The position numbers and the translations under genes are program-made. The notes below the pieces were generated by a model. That model ran no database searches. It had not been told where the DNA came from and was given only the letters and a program-made list of their open reading frames with translations. DNA of 64,000 nt from Bacteriovoracaceae bacterium (lineage in GTDB: Bacteria; Bdellovibrionota; Bacteriovoracia; Bacteriovoracales; Bacteriovoracaceae): the NCBI GenBank assembly GCA_019752535.1, contig JAIEMA010000032.1, forward strand, positions 41,441-105,440, written 5' to 3'. Below are positions 34,177 through 43,246 of the stretch, one piece after another (position 1 is the stretch's first letter; each line of letters starts with the position of its first letter).

Positions 34177-35436
34177 ATGGAAAACACACAAGATAAGCGC
34201 TCTGAACATATTGTTCTGGCCACTCACCAAAATTTAAAATACCCAGAGAGTTTACCTCTTGATTGGGGCAACAAAGACCCGATTAAGCGCGCACCTGTGG
34301 TGGCGTCACAAACCAATCCTCGCGCGAGAAATGCGATCGGTTCTCACTCGGGCTCTTATGCCGTCTTTCGTGCTCTCTCGATTGCGAGTGGAAAGTATTC
34401 ACCGTCGCATCGTCCGGATTTAAATAATACTTTCTCTCCTGTGAAAATTGGACCTCATCCTTCATGGTTTGATTCAACAAAGATGGTCACTGTAGATCCT
34501 TTAGGTCTTGATCCACAAAATCATTTTAAAGAATTCTTTGATAAGGGCTATGACATCCGTCCTTCAATCGCTGTCACTCAGGCTCATCTTCAAATTCCTG
34601 AGATTCATGATGCCATTAAGGCCGGAAGACTCAAGCCTGATGGCAAAGTCATCTTGGCGAACATGGATATTAAAGTCACAAAAGTGGCGATTGAGCCGGT
34701 TTGGTTTTTGCCAGGAATGGCCGCACGCTTAAACGTGGATGAAGGAACTCTTCGTCGTATTCTTTATACAGAGTCTGGAGGCATGCACCCAGAGCTCATC
34801 ACACGTCCGGATCTTAAAGTCTGGCTTCCACCTATTGGGTCGACGACAGCGTATATTTTTGGAAATCCTCAAGACCTCTCAAATCCTAAGATTGAACTCA
34901 CTTGCCGCGTGCATGATGAATGTAATGGCTCTGACGTATTTGGTTCAGATATTTGTACTTGCAGACCTTATCTTATGTACGGAATCGAGCACGCAGCTGA
35001 GACCGCGCAAAAGGGTGGAGTGGGAATTATCGTTTACTACCGTAAAGAGGGTCGTGCTCTTGGTGAAGTGACAAAGTTCCTCGCCTATAATGCGAGAAAG
35101 CGCCAAGAGGGCGGCGACTCAGCGGCGACTTACTTTAAGCGAACGGAATGTGTGGCCGGTGTTGAAGATGCGCGCTTTCAAGAATTTATGCCGGATGCTC
35201 TTCATTTGTTCGGTATTACAAAAATCCACAATCTCCATTCGATGAGCAACATGAAATACAATGCGATCGTGGGAAGCGGAATTGAAGTCGTCAATCGTAT
35301 CTCTATTCCTGATGAGCTCATCCCTCAAGATGCTCAAGTGGAGATGGAAGCGAAGAAAGCGGCCGGCTACTTTACGACAGAAGCTCCAAAGAAAGGGGAA
35401 GAGCTTGCTAAAGTGAAAGGAAGGGACATTGAGTAA
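34177..35436 (+). CDS. GTP cyclohydrolase II-like protein, URC1 type
   Basis: A 419-residue protein, started at 34177 with AAGAGGA upstream. The C-terminal half is a GTP-cyclohydrolase-II fold: LTCRVHDECNGSDVFGSDICTCRPYL (three zinc Cys) and GVGIIVYYRKEGRALGEVTKF. The N-terminal half of about 190 residues has no counterpart in RibA, but it is typical of the URC1 proteins needed for uracil breakdown in yeasts, where the enzyme is thought to open the pyrimidine ring of a uracil nucleotide. Flavin genes are absent nearby, while URC4, upp and udk follow, which favours URC1. It overlaps the next start by 8 bp. Confidence 0.88.
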   Translation: MENTQDKRSEHIVLATHQNLKYPESLPLDWGNKDPIKRAPVVASQTNPRARNAIGSHSGSYAVFRALSIASGKYSPSHRPDLNNTFSPVKIGPHPSWFDSTKMVTVDPLGLDPQNHFKEFFDKGYDIRPSIAVTQAHLQIPEIHDAIKAGRLKPDGKVILANMDIKVTKVAIEPVWFLPGMAARLNVDEGTLRRILYTESGGMHPELITRPDLKVWLPPIGSTTAYIFGNPQDLSNPKIELTCRVHDECNGSDVFGSDICTCRPYLMYGIEHAAETAQKGGVGIIVYYRKEGRALGEVTKFLAYNARKRQEGGDSAATYFKRTECVAGVEDARFQEFMPDALHLFGITKIHNLHSMSNMKYNAIVGSGIEVVNRISIPDELIPQDAQVEMEAKKAAGYFTTEAPKKGEELAKVKGRDIE

Positions 35437-36613
35437 TTTAGATTACCTTTTATCTCCCAAAATTATTCGTGATGGGGCGAAAAAAGTTTTTGAAGCGAGC
35501 GTGCAAGGAAAGACACACTTTGTGATTCATCCTGAGCGTTTGAATTTTACTTTAGAATACGTGCTAGAGACGATTCGCCAAAATTATCCGGATTTGAAAA
35601 TTCCTTTTCATTCTCGCTGGGGGCATTTTCGTCCAGGTGGGGAAGATCGCTCGAAATGGCTAGATGCCAAGATTAAAGAGCTTGATCCACTTGAGCGCGC
35701 ACGAGTGAAGCTTGATCTTGTGATTCCTTCCGTTCTCCTTGATGCTGGCGCTGGGGCGCCATGGAAATATAAAGAGGCAGAGACAAAGAAGAATTACAAT
35801 CGCTCTGAAGGTCTGGGAGTGGCGAGCTTTCATATGTTTATGAAAGGGGCATTTTCATCAGACAAAAAGAGTCTGAAGTCAGATGCCTTAGGACTTAAAA
35901 ATATTTCTGAGCATGATATTGAGCAAGGGTTTCAAGTCTCTTCGGGAAATCCTCTCGTGGGTGTCCAAGGCCGCGTGCGGCTTTTGAATAATCTGGGCGA
36001 GGTGCTTGAAAAAAATAAAACAATTTTCAAAGACGGTCGTCCGGGCAACATCATTGATTACATGATCGCAAAGCATGGGAAAACTTTTGCCGCCAAAGAC
36101 CTTCTGCGCGCAGTTCTTGATGGCTTGGGCCCGATCTGGCCGGGTCGCTTAACAGAAGAAGGCGTCAATCTTGGGGACATTTGGAATCACTCCCAATTGG
36201 GGAAAATTGCTTTTCATAAACTTTCACAATGGATGACTTATTCATTAGTTGAACCGATTGAAGAAGCAGGTTTAAAAGTAACAGGTGCAGAGGAGCTCAC
36301 CGGCCTTGCTGAATACCGCAATGGTGGGTTGTTCCTCGACTCTGGTCTTTTAACGTTTAAGAATCCTGATGATGCGACAAAGTCTTGGGCTCCAGAGAGC
36401 GATCTCATTATCGAGTGGCGTGCTTTGACAGTTTATTTCCTCGATATGATTGGTGAGGAAGTTCAAAAAAGTTTAGGGAAATCTCCCTCCGAGTTTCCAC
36501 TGGCGAAAGTGCTAGAAGGTGGAACCTGGTGGGCAGGAAGAAGACTTGCGGCCGAGAAGAGAGAAGGGGGAGGACCCCCATTGAATATTATTAGTGATGG
36601 AACAGTTTTTTAA
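35429..36613 (+). CDS. DUF1688 / URC4 (urg3) family protein
   Basis: A 394-residue cytosolic protein matching DUF1688: SPKIIRDGAKKVFE, SRWGHFRPGG, DLVIPSVLLDAGAGAPWKY, SEGLGVASFHMFMKGAFSS, GRPGNIIDYM, GPIWPGRL, GLAEYRNGGLFLDSGLL and EWRALTVYFLDMIGEE, and the closing EGGTWWAGRRLAAEKREGGGPPLNIISDGTVF. This family includes yeast URC4 and Aspergillus urg3, which are needed for uracil catabolism but have no settled biochemical activity. The gene starts inside the URC1 end and is followed by upp. A partner role next to the ring-opening enzyme is inference. Confidence 0.9.
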   Translation: MSNLDYLLSPKIIRDGAKKVFEASVQGKTHFVIHPERLNFTLEYVLETIRQNYPDLKIPFHSRWGHFRPGGEDRSKWLDAKIKELDPLERARVKLDLVIPSVLLDAGAGAPWKYKEAETKKNYNRSEGLGVASFHMFMKGAFSSDKKSLKSDALGLKNISEHDIEQGFQVSSGNPLVGVQGRVRLLNNLGEVLEKNKTIFKDGRPGNIIDYMIAKHGKTFAAKDLLRAVLDGLGPIWPGRLTEEGVNLGDIWNHSQLGKIAFHKLSQWMTYSLVEPIEEAGLKVTGAEELTGLAEYRNGGLFLDSGLLTFKNPDDATKSWAPESDLIIEWRALTVYFLDMIGEEVQKSLGKSPSEFPLAKVLEGGTWWAGRRLAAEKREGGGPPLNIISDGTVF

Positions 36614-36623
36614 TCGAGGACAC

Positions 36624-37253
36624 ATGACAAACGTACAAATAATTAATCACCCACTTTTGCAACATAAACTGGGTTATCTAAGAGATAAGAACACGCATTC
36701 AGCCGAATTCAGAGAGCTCATGAAAGAAGTCGGAAGAATTCTTGCCTATGAGATTTTAAAAGATTGGAACGATCTTGAAGACGTTCAAATCGAGACTCCC
36801 ATTGCGAAAACAACGGTGAAGCGGTTAAAGAATCCACCGATTGTGGTGTCTGTTATGCGTGCAGGAAACGGATTACTTGATGCCGTATTAAGCATGATAC
36901 CGGTCGCTTCAGCAGGCTTCATTGGGATCTACCGTGATAAGTTCATTCACAATACTGTGGAGTATTACTTTAAGCTTCCTGCTGACGTAAAAGGCAAGCG
37001 CATTATTCTCTGTGACCCACTCATTGCTACGGCAGATACCATGGTGGCGGCGATTGATCGCCTTAAGAGTTATCAAGTGGGACGCATTGACGTGTTGTCG
37101 GTTCTCGCGAGTGAACATGCACTCAAGCGCCTCAAGCAATTTCATCCAGATGTCATGGTCACGACTATAAATGTAGAAAAAGAAATGAATGATCTGGGCT
37201 ATTTGGTGCCAGGATTAGGGGATGCGGGTGATCGACTCTATCAAACTAAATAG
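36624..37253 (+). CDS. upp: Uracil phosphoribosyltransferase
   Basis: A 209-residue enzyme, started at the ATG at 36624 with AGGA upstream. Family motifs: NHPLLQHKLGYLRDKNT, VVSVMRAGNGLL, the PRPP loop CDPLIATADTMVAAID and the C-terminal GLGDAGDRLYQTK. It converts uracil and PRPP to UMP in the cytosol. In the yeast URC route UMP formation is needed before ring opening, so here it probably feeds catabolism as well as salvage. It lies 10 bp after DUF1688 and overlaps the kinase gene. Confidence 0.96.
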   Translation: MTNVQIINHPLLQHKLGYLRDKNTHSAEFRELMKEVGRILAYEILKDWNDLEDVQIETPIAKTTVKRLKNPPIVVSVMRAGNGLLDAVLSMIPVASAGFIGIYRDKFIHNTVEYYFKLPADVKGKRIILCDPLIATADTMVAAIDRLKSYQVGRIDVLSVLASEHALKRLKQFHPDVMVTTINVEKEMNDLGYLVPGLGDAGDRLYQTK

Positions 37254-37854
37254 ATCTCTCATTATCGGTGTGGCCGGAGGCTCAGGCTCTGGCAAAACCT
37301 TTTTTGCTGATGCTCTACATAAGGCTTTGGGTAGTGAGATTTCAACCATCGTCTATCAGGACAATTTCTACATCGATCAATCAGCGAAGTTTGATCATGA
37401 TGGTGGATCTGTTAATTTTGATCATCCTGACAGCTTGGATTTTCCGCTTCTTGCGGAAAAACTTAAAGAACTTAAAAGTGGCCATGCAACGGCCGTTCCT
37501 ATTTATGATTTTGCGACTCATAAACGACGCTTAGAGACTCTTCACGTAGCGCCAAGAAAAGTTATTATTGTCGATGGGATTCTCATTTTTCATCCACCCT
37601 ACTTGCGTGAGTTATTTGATGAAATGATATTTTTCGATACTCCCGAGGATTTGCGCTTTGAAAGACGCCTCAAGCGAGATGTCGAAGAGCGGGGCAGAAC
37701 TCCTGAAGGGGTGAAGGCTCAATTTTTAAGGCAAGTAAAACCCATGCACGATCAATTTGTTGAACCTTCAAAATCTTTTGCCGGCACAGTTGTTTGTGAT
37801 CGAGGGGATTATGATTTGGCGTTGAAAGATTTTTTTGAAAAATTTAAAAAGTAA
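37228..37854 (+). CDS. udk: Uridine kinase
   Basis: A 208-residue kinase: P-loop GVAGGSGSGKT, YQDNFYID, FDHPDSLDF, the ...IVDGILIF Walker B strand and RRLKRDVEERGRT lid. It phosphorylates uridine (and cytidine) to UMP. I prefer GTG at 37228, 6 nt after AGGGG; an ATG at 37222 sits directly against that sequence and would be poorly placed. Both give the same core protein. It overlaps upp by about 26 bp. As last enzyme of the block it would channel nucleosides into the same UMP pool. Confidence 0.93.
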   Translation: MIDSIKLNRSLIIGVAGGSGSGKTFFADALHKALGSEISTIVYQDNFYIDQSAKFDHDGGSVNFDHPDSLDFPLLAEKLKELKSGHATAVPIYDFATHKRRLETLHVAPRKVIIVDGILIFHPPYLRELFDEMIFFDTPEDLRFERRLKRDVEERGRTPEGVKAQFLRQVKPMHDQFVEPSKSFAGTVVCDRGDYDLALKDFFEKFKK

Positions 37855-37859
37855 CACTT

Positions 37860-38606
37860 ATGCTTGTCTTTGTTTTTCTCTCTCTCGTCTTTGCCCTCTC
37901 TCCTGAAGATATTCATTGTAAACCGCCTATGAGTAAGGTCGATTTCGTTCTCCCTTCGACAGGTGAGCGAACTGTTTTTTGTCAGGAAAAGGTGAATGGT
38001 GAGTATCTTGATCGAGGGGAGAAGTTTATTTTCTCTGCTGAGGGGAAATTACTTAAGGGTAATCCTGAGTCAGTAAAACTTGTAGGAGTTGATGAAAAGG
38101 CAAATGATGCTCAAGCTTCAAATGCGATTCAGGGTATCCTTTCAATATTTAATCCAGGTGCCAATAAATTGCGTAACCAAGAATTCAAAGTGAATAAATG
38201 TGATACCAAGCGCGATCGTTGGATTGCTCTGGCCATCTTCAAACAATCATTTACCGCAAATTATGTTTTTGGGGACTCCTGTGATGTGCAAGGGACGTTT
38301 AGCCCTAAGATGGGAGAAAAATTCCCCGTTCAGCTCAAATTGCGCCGCCTTTGGGATTATCAAACTGTGAATTTTGAGATGGAGATCAATGTTAAGCCCG
38401 ACGGCCGTGGAGTGAAATATATATTGAATGCCACACAAGGTCTGCTGCAATCAGGAAAAGAGAAAATTGCTTTCCATGGGACCTATGAGATGGTTCTTCA
38501 TCTTGATGCTAAAAAAGGCAAGTCTGATAATGAAGGTGGCTCCATCACAATAGAATCCATAAATGGCAAAGAAATAAATAAAACATCTCCGATTTACGTC
38601 GATTAA
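37860..38606 (+). CDS. Hypothetical exported protein
   Basis: A 248-residue protein with a short signal peptide (MLVFVFLSLVFALS) and Cys spread through the mature part (IHCKPP, VFCQEK, NKCDT, DSCDVQG). It is beta-rich. It begins 5 bp after udk, so it may be co-transcribed, but nothing links it to pyrimidine metabolism. No family recognised. Confidence 0.62.
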   Translation: MLVFVFLSLVFALSPEDIHCKPPMSKVDFVLPSTGERTVFCQEKVNGEYLDRGEKFIFSAEGKLLKGNPESVKLVGVDEKANDAQASNAIQGILSIFNPGANKLRNQEFKVNKCDTKRDRWIALAIFKQSFTANYVFGDSCDVQGTFSPKMGEKFPVQLKLRRLWDYQTVNFEMEINVKPDGRGVKYILNATQGLLQSGKEKIAFHGTYEMVLHLDAKKGKSDNEGGSITIESINGKEINKTSPIYVD

Positions 38607-38668
38607 CCTGATTCGCATCATGTTTTGTGACTCTAAGCTCAGGCATAGTGAGTTTAGAGGAGATTTTT

Positions 38669-38866
38669 ATGACTCAAAATCTAGAAGCACAAATTAATGA
38701 GACTCGTGAGCGTTTGGCCCGTATAAGAAGAGATATTAAAGCTCCACTTGAGGCCGATAGTAGTGAGCAAGCTCTTCAGCTTGAGAATCGTCAAGTGTTG
38801 ATGGAATTAGAAAAAGTGGAGTCCTTGAAATTGGCGAGTCTTGAAGCTCAAGCTAAAAACTCTTAG
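38669..38866 (+). CDS. Small coiled-coil protein
   Basis: A 65-residue protein with GAGGAG upstream of its ATG. It is almost entirely helical and charged: QINETRERLARIRRDI then EQALQLENRQVLMELEKVESLKLASLEAQ, two heptad-rich helices. It overlaps the convergent protease gene by 14 bp. Function unknown. The strong ribosome-binding site supports it being real despite its size. Confidence 0.6.
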   Translation: MTQNLEAQINETRERLARIRRDIKAPLEADSSEQALQLENRQVLMELEKVESLKLASLEAQAKNS

Positions 38867-39605
38867 GACAAACCCATTTTGAATCTTTTAAGCATTCTAT
38901 CGCACGCTCAACTTGCTGGGCGTAACGTGAATTATGATGAACTTCAACTCCGCTTTCAGTTTTCTCGCATGGGTTATTGTCAGTGCATGATTTGCCATTG
39001 GCATTAAAGCTGTTGGCGATTGCAATCACGTCTCTCGTTCCGGCGCGTATAACGGGGGAGCCTGAAGTGCCGTTGCCTTGCTGACATTCAATTGAAAGGC
39101 GAAGGGAATTTTTAAACGAAAACCCTCCTTCCTCAGTATTGATTATTTGCTCGACTATGCAGTTGGCTTCAATATTTTTATGGCCTGAGATGACATCGAC
39201 GGCATCTCCTTTTACAGGGGATCCCACAAGATTGAAGGCGCGAATTCCTTTGAGTGACAGTTGATCGTAACTTAATCCAAGACTATAGATCGCCATATCA
39301 GTTCCGGCCATCGTGGCGAAGACAAGTCTTTGAGTCTTAACCATGAGCTTTGTCCCTCTTGCCGTCACAAGGCCCACTTTCCTTGATCCCTTTTGATCCA
39401 TTCTCTCTTCGCCTGGTGAGAGAACGATTCCCCACAGAGTACTTAAACAATGGCCATTGGTCATAATAAGAGCCGCGTCTGAGGGCTTTGAATCAGCTGT
39501 TGCAAACACAAATCCAGAGCAATTGGATAAATCCACTGTCCCCTCAAATTGGGCATCCAGGGCAAAAACATTGAAGCTTATGAGGAGCAAGAGTAGGTAT
39601 TTCAT
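38853..39605 (-). CDS. Exported trypsin-like serine protease
   Basis: A 250-residue protein with signal peptide residues 1-15 (FNVFA). The chymotrypsin-fold triad is complete: His in MTNGHCLS, Asp in GTDMAIYSL and Ser in GNGTSGSPV. The Cys pairs (SNCSG / NGHC and CIV / ECQ, CTDNNPCE) suit disulfides. It belongs with the paralogue at 55055. It probably cleaves proteins in the periplasm or outside. The specificity pocket cannot be read securely. Confidence 0.9.
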   Translation of the reverse strand: MKYLLLLLISFNVFALDAQFEGTVDLSNCSGFVFATADSKPSDAALIMTNGHCLSTLWGIVLSPGEERMDQKGSRKVGLVTARGTKLMVKTQRLVFATMAGTDMAIYSLGLSYDQLSLKGIRAFNLVGSPVKGDAVDVISGHKNIEANCIVEQIINTEEGGFSFKNSLRLSIECQQGNGTSGSPVIRAGTRDVIAIANSFNANGKSCTDNNPCEKTESGVEVHHNSRYAQQVERAIECLKDSKWVCPKSF

Positions 39606-39715
39606 AGGGGGCTTATAGCACCAGCGCGCTAAAATGAGAGGAGAGTAGGTATTAATTACTAGAGGCTAATGCCATAACAAATCGAGCAGTGTTAGATATT
39701 CCAAAAAGGAATGAT

Positions 39716-40486
39716 ATGCAGCTTTTAAGAGAAGAAGTGCTGGTTTTTATTGAGGTCGCTAAAACGGGTAGCATGAGCTCAGCCGCTTTGAATCTTAATA
39801 TTAAGCAGCCGACAGTCTCAAAAGCGATCAAGAAACTTGAATCAGAATGTGGTGAAACTCTTTTTTCACGTGGAAGAGAGGGGACTCGACTGACTCCCGC
39901 GGGACTCAAACTCATGGAGCAGACTGAAGTTCTTTTGAATCAAAAAACTTCAAAAAATAATATTCAAAGTCTCACTCTCGGATGCCACTCATCTATTGCC
40001 ATGGATCTATTCCCACAATTTCTTCCAAGGCTTAAAAGAATCTTTGCTCAAACGGAATTTCGTTTTATTTTTCTTCCTTCAACTGAGGTCACTCGAAAGG
40101 TTTCAATTGGCGAAATTGACCTTGGATTAGTGATTAATCCTGTGACCCGCAGACAATTAATAGCAAGACCTATCAAAAGAGATTTTGTGGCCCTGTGGGG
40201 GAAGACAGAAGCAAGAAACAATCCTGTTTTAATTCATCCTGATATGCTCTACGCCCCTCATGTAAAAAAGCAATTTAAGAATGAAATCTGGACCATGCCA
40301 GATTATGAGGTGATTGCTGAAATGTGTTTGTCTGGTTTCTCTGGTCTTCTTCCAGCAGCCGTGGCTAATCGGTATAAACTCAATATGTTAGGTAAAAAAC
40401 TCTTTGATGTTGAGCTTAAAATTATTACACACGAAGACAGATTCGATAAGACAACACTTAAACAATTTCAAAATTGTCTCGCTTAG
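39716..40486 (+). CDS. LysR family transcriptional regulator
   Basis: A 256-residue regulator, ATG at 39716 with AAAAAGGA upstream. The N-terminal helix-turn-helix fits LysR: EEVLVFIEVAKTGSMSSAALNLNIKQPTVSKAIKKLESECGETLFSR. The effector domain (residues about 85-256) shows the periplasmic-binding-like fold but is short at the end. The nearest divergent gene is the trypsin-like protease, and the small cytochrome lipoprotein follows. The effector is unknown. Confidence 0.9.
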   Translation: MQLLREEVLVFIEVAKTGSMSSAALNLNIKQPTVSKAIKKLESECGETLFSRGREGTRLTPAGLKLMEQTEVLLNQKTSKNNIQSLTLGCHSSIAMDLFPQFLPRLKRIFAQTEFRFIFLPSTEVTRKVSIGEIDLGLVINPVTRRQLIARPIKRDFVALWGKTEARNNPVLIHPDMLYAPHVKKQFKNEIWTMPDYEVIAEMCLSGFSGLLPAAVANRYKLNMLGKKLFDVELKIITHEDRFDKTTLKQFQNCLA

Positions 40487-40571
40487 CATTCCAAATTGGC
40501 ATACCAATCATTCTCAATTGGGTATAGTCCTAGAGATTTTTCTTTGGGATAACTGCTCCAAGGATAATTGT

Positions 40572-40916
40572 ATGAAGTTTTTATTACTCCTTTTGCTTAC
40601 CTCGTGCCTTCCCTCAAAGGGACCCTTGGTCTATTCGCTTGAAGGCAAAGCCGATCCTGTCGTTATTGATCCCAATGAAAAAGTAACCTTTGAGAGAATC
40701 AGTCGAGAGATTCTGGTTCCAAAATGCCTTGAGTGCCACAAGTGGGTTAGCTCTGAAGCCCGAGTGCTTCGAAAACTTGTTCCAGGCGATCCAGAGAACA
40801 GTAAGATATTCCAATCTGTAGAGTCTGGAGATATGCCTGAGAAAGGGCCACCGCTTTCAACGGGAGAGCTTGAACTCATGAGAGCGTATATTAATGCTCT
40901 CGTCATTCAAGATTAG
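40572..40916 (+). CDS. Small mono-heme cytochrome c lipoprotein
   Basis: A 114-residue lipoprotein: lipobox LLLTSC (Cys12) and one heme site CLECH (residues 52-56) in KCLECHKW. GDMPEKGPPLSTGELELMRAYINAL at the end contains the likely axial Met and the helix typical of planctomycete-type cytochrome c domains. The ATG at 40572 has AAGGA upstream. It is probably an electron carrier anchored on the periplasmic side. Stops interlock with the convergent ABC-F gene (TTAG). Confidence 0.8.
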   Translation: MKFLLLLLLTSCLPSKGPLVYSLEGKADPVVIDPNEKVTFERISREILVPKCLECHKWVSSEARVLRKLVPGDPENSKIFQSVESGDMPEKGPPLSTGELELMRAYINALVIQD

Positions 40917-42541
40917 CGCTCAAGCCACTCTTTGTAGGTTCCAGGGAATTGATGAATCACACCCTTATCCACTTCCCACACTCTGTTAGTGAGCTCTCTT
41001 AGAAAATGTCTATCGTGACTCACGAGCATGACAGTTCCATCATAGGCCTTAAGGGCATCAAGAAGAATTTCACGAGAGCGGATATCCAAGTGGTTGGTTG
41101 GCTCATCTAGGATTAAAAGATTTTTTGGCGTTGAAAGAATCCCGGCCAAAATTAAACGGGCCTTCTCTCCACCAGAGAGATATTTCACTTTCTTTTCAAT
41201 GTCATCGCCGCGGAAAAGAAAAGCCGCGAGAAGACTGCGGACGGCACCATCGGTTTGCAAGGGAACATAACTTTTGATCTCATCCCACACCGTGTTTTCA
41301 GGCTTCAAGGTATCAAGAGTGAATTGACCGAAGTAGCCAATCTTAATTCCTTCTCCGGTTTTGACTTTACCTTCAGTGGCTTCAAAGTCACCGTTGATGA
41401 TTTTAAGAAGCGTCGATTTACCGGCGCCGTTGACACCAATCACTGCAAGCTTTTCTTGGCGTCTAACTGTTGCATTAAGACCTGAGAAAACTTTGTTCAC
41501 ATGACCATCATCACGCACCCAAGTCTTACCTAAATTTTCAATTACGACGACGTCATTGCCTCCACGAGGTGCCTGAGGGAATTCAAATTGAATGGCGACT
41601 TCATCAGGTGCGATTTCAACGCGCTCAATTTTATCCAGCTTCTTTACTCGCGATTGCACTTGAGCGGCGTGCGAGGCACGGGCCGCAAATTTGGCGATAA
41701 ACTCTTCTTCTTTTTTCAGCATGGCATCTTGGCGATCTTTTTGGGCTTCAAGCTGCTCACGACGGATGTCGCGCTCTTTTTCGTAGAAATCATAATTTCC
41801 AGAATAGGTGGTCACTTGACCGTGACGAACTTCTACAATTTTGTTCACGATGGCATTCATAAACCAGCGATCATGGGAGGTCATAAGGATGGCGCCTTGA
41901 AAAGCCTTAAGCCACCCTTCAAGCCAAAGGATTGTTTCGAGATCAAGATAGTTGGTCGGCTCATCCATCAGAATCACATCTGGCTTTGTGATCAGAACTT
42001 TTGCCAGAGCGATACGCATCTTCCAGCCACCAGAGAAATGTTCGACAGGAGCATTGTAGCGGTCAGGGCCAATGCCTAGACCTGTGAGCATCTCTTGAGC
42101 GCGGGCTTCCATATCAAAGCCCCCACGCTGCTCAAAAGCCGTCTGAGCATCGCCAAGCTTCTCAAGGATTCCCGCTAACCAATCATCATCGGGAGTTTTG
42201 TCTGGATCAGCATATGCATTATCCAGTTCACTTTGAAGAAAATCGAGCTGCTCTTTGAGTTTAACAATCTCAGCATCACCCATCATGACTTCATTTAAGG
42301 CCGAGCGACCTTTCATCTCTCCCACGTTCTGCGAGAAGTAGGAGACGCGCCAGCCTGAGGGCATTGAGATTGAACCGGTATCTGGTTTCTCTTCACCCAC
42401 GATCAGACGGAAAAATGTTGTTTTACCAGCGCCATTGGGACCGACAAGTCCGATTTTTTCACCTGGCTTAATCTGAAAAGAGGCGTTTTGATAGAGAACG
42501 TGGCCAGAATGGGATTTGGTGATGTCACTAATCGCGATCAT
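40913..42541 (-). CDS. ABC-F ATPase
   Basis: A 542-residue two-cassette protein without membrane segments. Domain 1: GPNGAGKTT, FSGGWKMRIALAKVL, LMDEPTNYLD. A linker of about 80 residues is rich in charged helix (KKEEEFIAKFAARASHAAQVQSRVKKLDK). Domain 2: GVNGAGKST, LSGGEKARLILAGIL, LDEPTNHLD. Unlike the YbiT-like neighbour at 28 kb both sites look active. It probably acts on ribosomes; the FSGGWKMR form resembles YheS-type members. It starts 2 bp after the DedA stop on the same strand. Confidence 0.92.
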   Translation of the reverse strand: MIAISDITKSHSGHVLYQNASFQIKPGEKIGLVGPNGAGKTTFFRLIVGEEKPDTGSISMPSGWRVSYFSQNVGEMKGRSALNEVMMGDAEIVKLKEQLDFLQSELDNAYADPDKTPDDDWLAGILEKLGDAQTAFEQRGGFDMEARAQEMLTGLGIGPDRYNAPVEHFSGGWKMRIALAKVLITKPDVILMDEPTNYLDLETILWLEGWLKAFQGAILMTSHDRWFMNAIVNKIVEVRHGQVTTYSGNYDFYEKERDIRREQLEAQKDRQDAMLKKEEEFIAKFAARASHAAQVQSRVKKLDKIERVEIAPDEVAIQFEFPQAPRGGNDVVVIENLGKTWVRDDGHVNKVFSGLNATVRRQEKLAVIGVNGAGKSTLLKIINGDFEATEGKVKTGEGIKIGYFGQFTLDTLKPENTVWDEIKSYVPLQTDGAVRSLLAAFLFRGDDIEKKVKYLSGGEKARLILAGILSTPKNLLILDEPTNHLDIRSREILLDALKAYDGTVMLVSHDRHFLRELTNRVWEVDKGVIHQFPGTYKEWLER

Positions 42542-42543
42542 AA

Positions 42544-43215
42544 TTAACCTGCCACTTTTTTAGCTTCTATCTTTGCTTTGATCATTTCAATAGCGATAGG
42601 GACGACAGAGACAAAAATAATTCCTATAACCACCAAGCCAAAATTCTTTTTAACTGCAGGGATATTTCCAAAGAAGTAACCAGCAAGGCAGCAAACAAGA
42701 ATCCAAGCGAGAGCGCCAATCACATTGTAGGAGAGAAATTTCCCGTAACTCATTTTGCCCACACCTGCGAGGAATGGCGCAAAGGTGCGCACAATGGGAA
42801 CGAAGCGTGCGATCACAATTGTTTTGACTCCGTACTTGTCATAGAAGGCTTGAGTTTTGGCCAGATACTCTGGCTTTAAGAAGCGAGACTTACCACTTAA
42901 GACTTTGGGACCTAAGTAGCGGCCAATATGATAATTAACGGCATCACCTAAAATCGCTGCAACAGCGAGAACAAGCATTAAGAGCCCAATGTCTAAAGAG
43001 CCCCCAGCACTTAAAGCTCCGGCCGCAAAGAGCAAGGAATCACCTGGAAGGAATGGGGTGACTACAAGTCCTGTTTCTGCAAAAACGATCAGAAAGAGAA
43101 CGGCATAACTCCAGGCCCCGTATTGAGCAATAATAGAGTGAAGATGGACATCAATCTTCAGGATAAAATGGATAACATTTTTTATGAGTTCGATAAGGTG
43201 TTGCATGCCCCACAT
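42544..43215 (-). CDS. DedA family membrane protein
   Basis: A 223-residue inner-membrane protein. DedA/SNARE-associated pattern: FAETGLVVTPFLPGDSLLFAAGAL, then GDAVNYHIGRYLGPK, FIRPEYL-like KPEYLAKTQAFYDKYG, and ARFVPIVRTFAPFLAGVGKMSYGKFLSYNVIGALAWI. DedA proteins flip or help recycle phospholipid and undecaprenyl carriers. The start could be Met1 or Met4; neither has a clear Shine-Dalgarno sequence. The ABC-F gene follows. Confidence 0.93.
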   Translation of the reverse strand: MWGMQHLIELIKNVIHFILKIDVHLHSIIAQYGAWSYAVLFLIVFAETGLVVTPFLPGDSLLFAAGALSAGGSLDIGLLMLVLAVAAILGDAVNYHIGRYLGPKVLSGKSRFLKPEYLAKTQAFYDKYGVKTIVIARFVPIVRTFAPFLAGVGKMSYGKFLSYNVIGALAWILVCCLAGYFFGNIPAVKKNFGLVVIGIIFVSVVPIAIEMIKAKIEAKKVAG

Positions 43216-43246
43216 ATTAGGGGCGGGGCATGGCGTTGTCTAGAAA

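Noticed and set aside
41588..42079. Plus-strand frame of 163 codons inside the ABC-F gene
   Set aside because: Complete antisense to well-conserved ABC-F motifs; no family match and no start signal.
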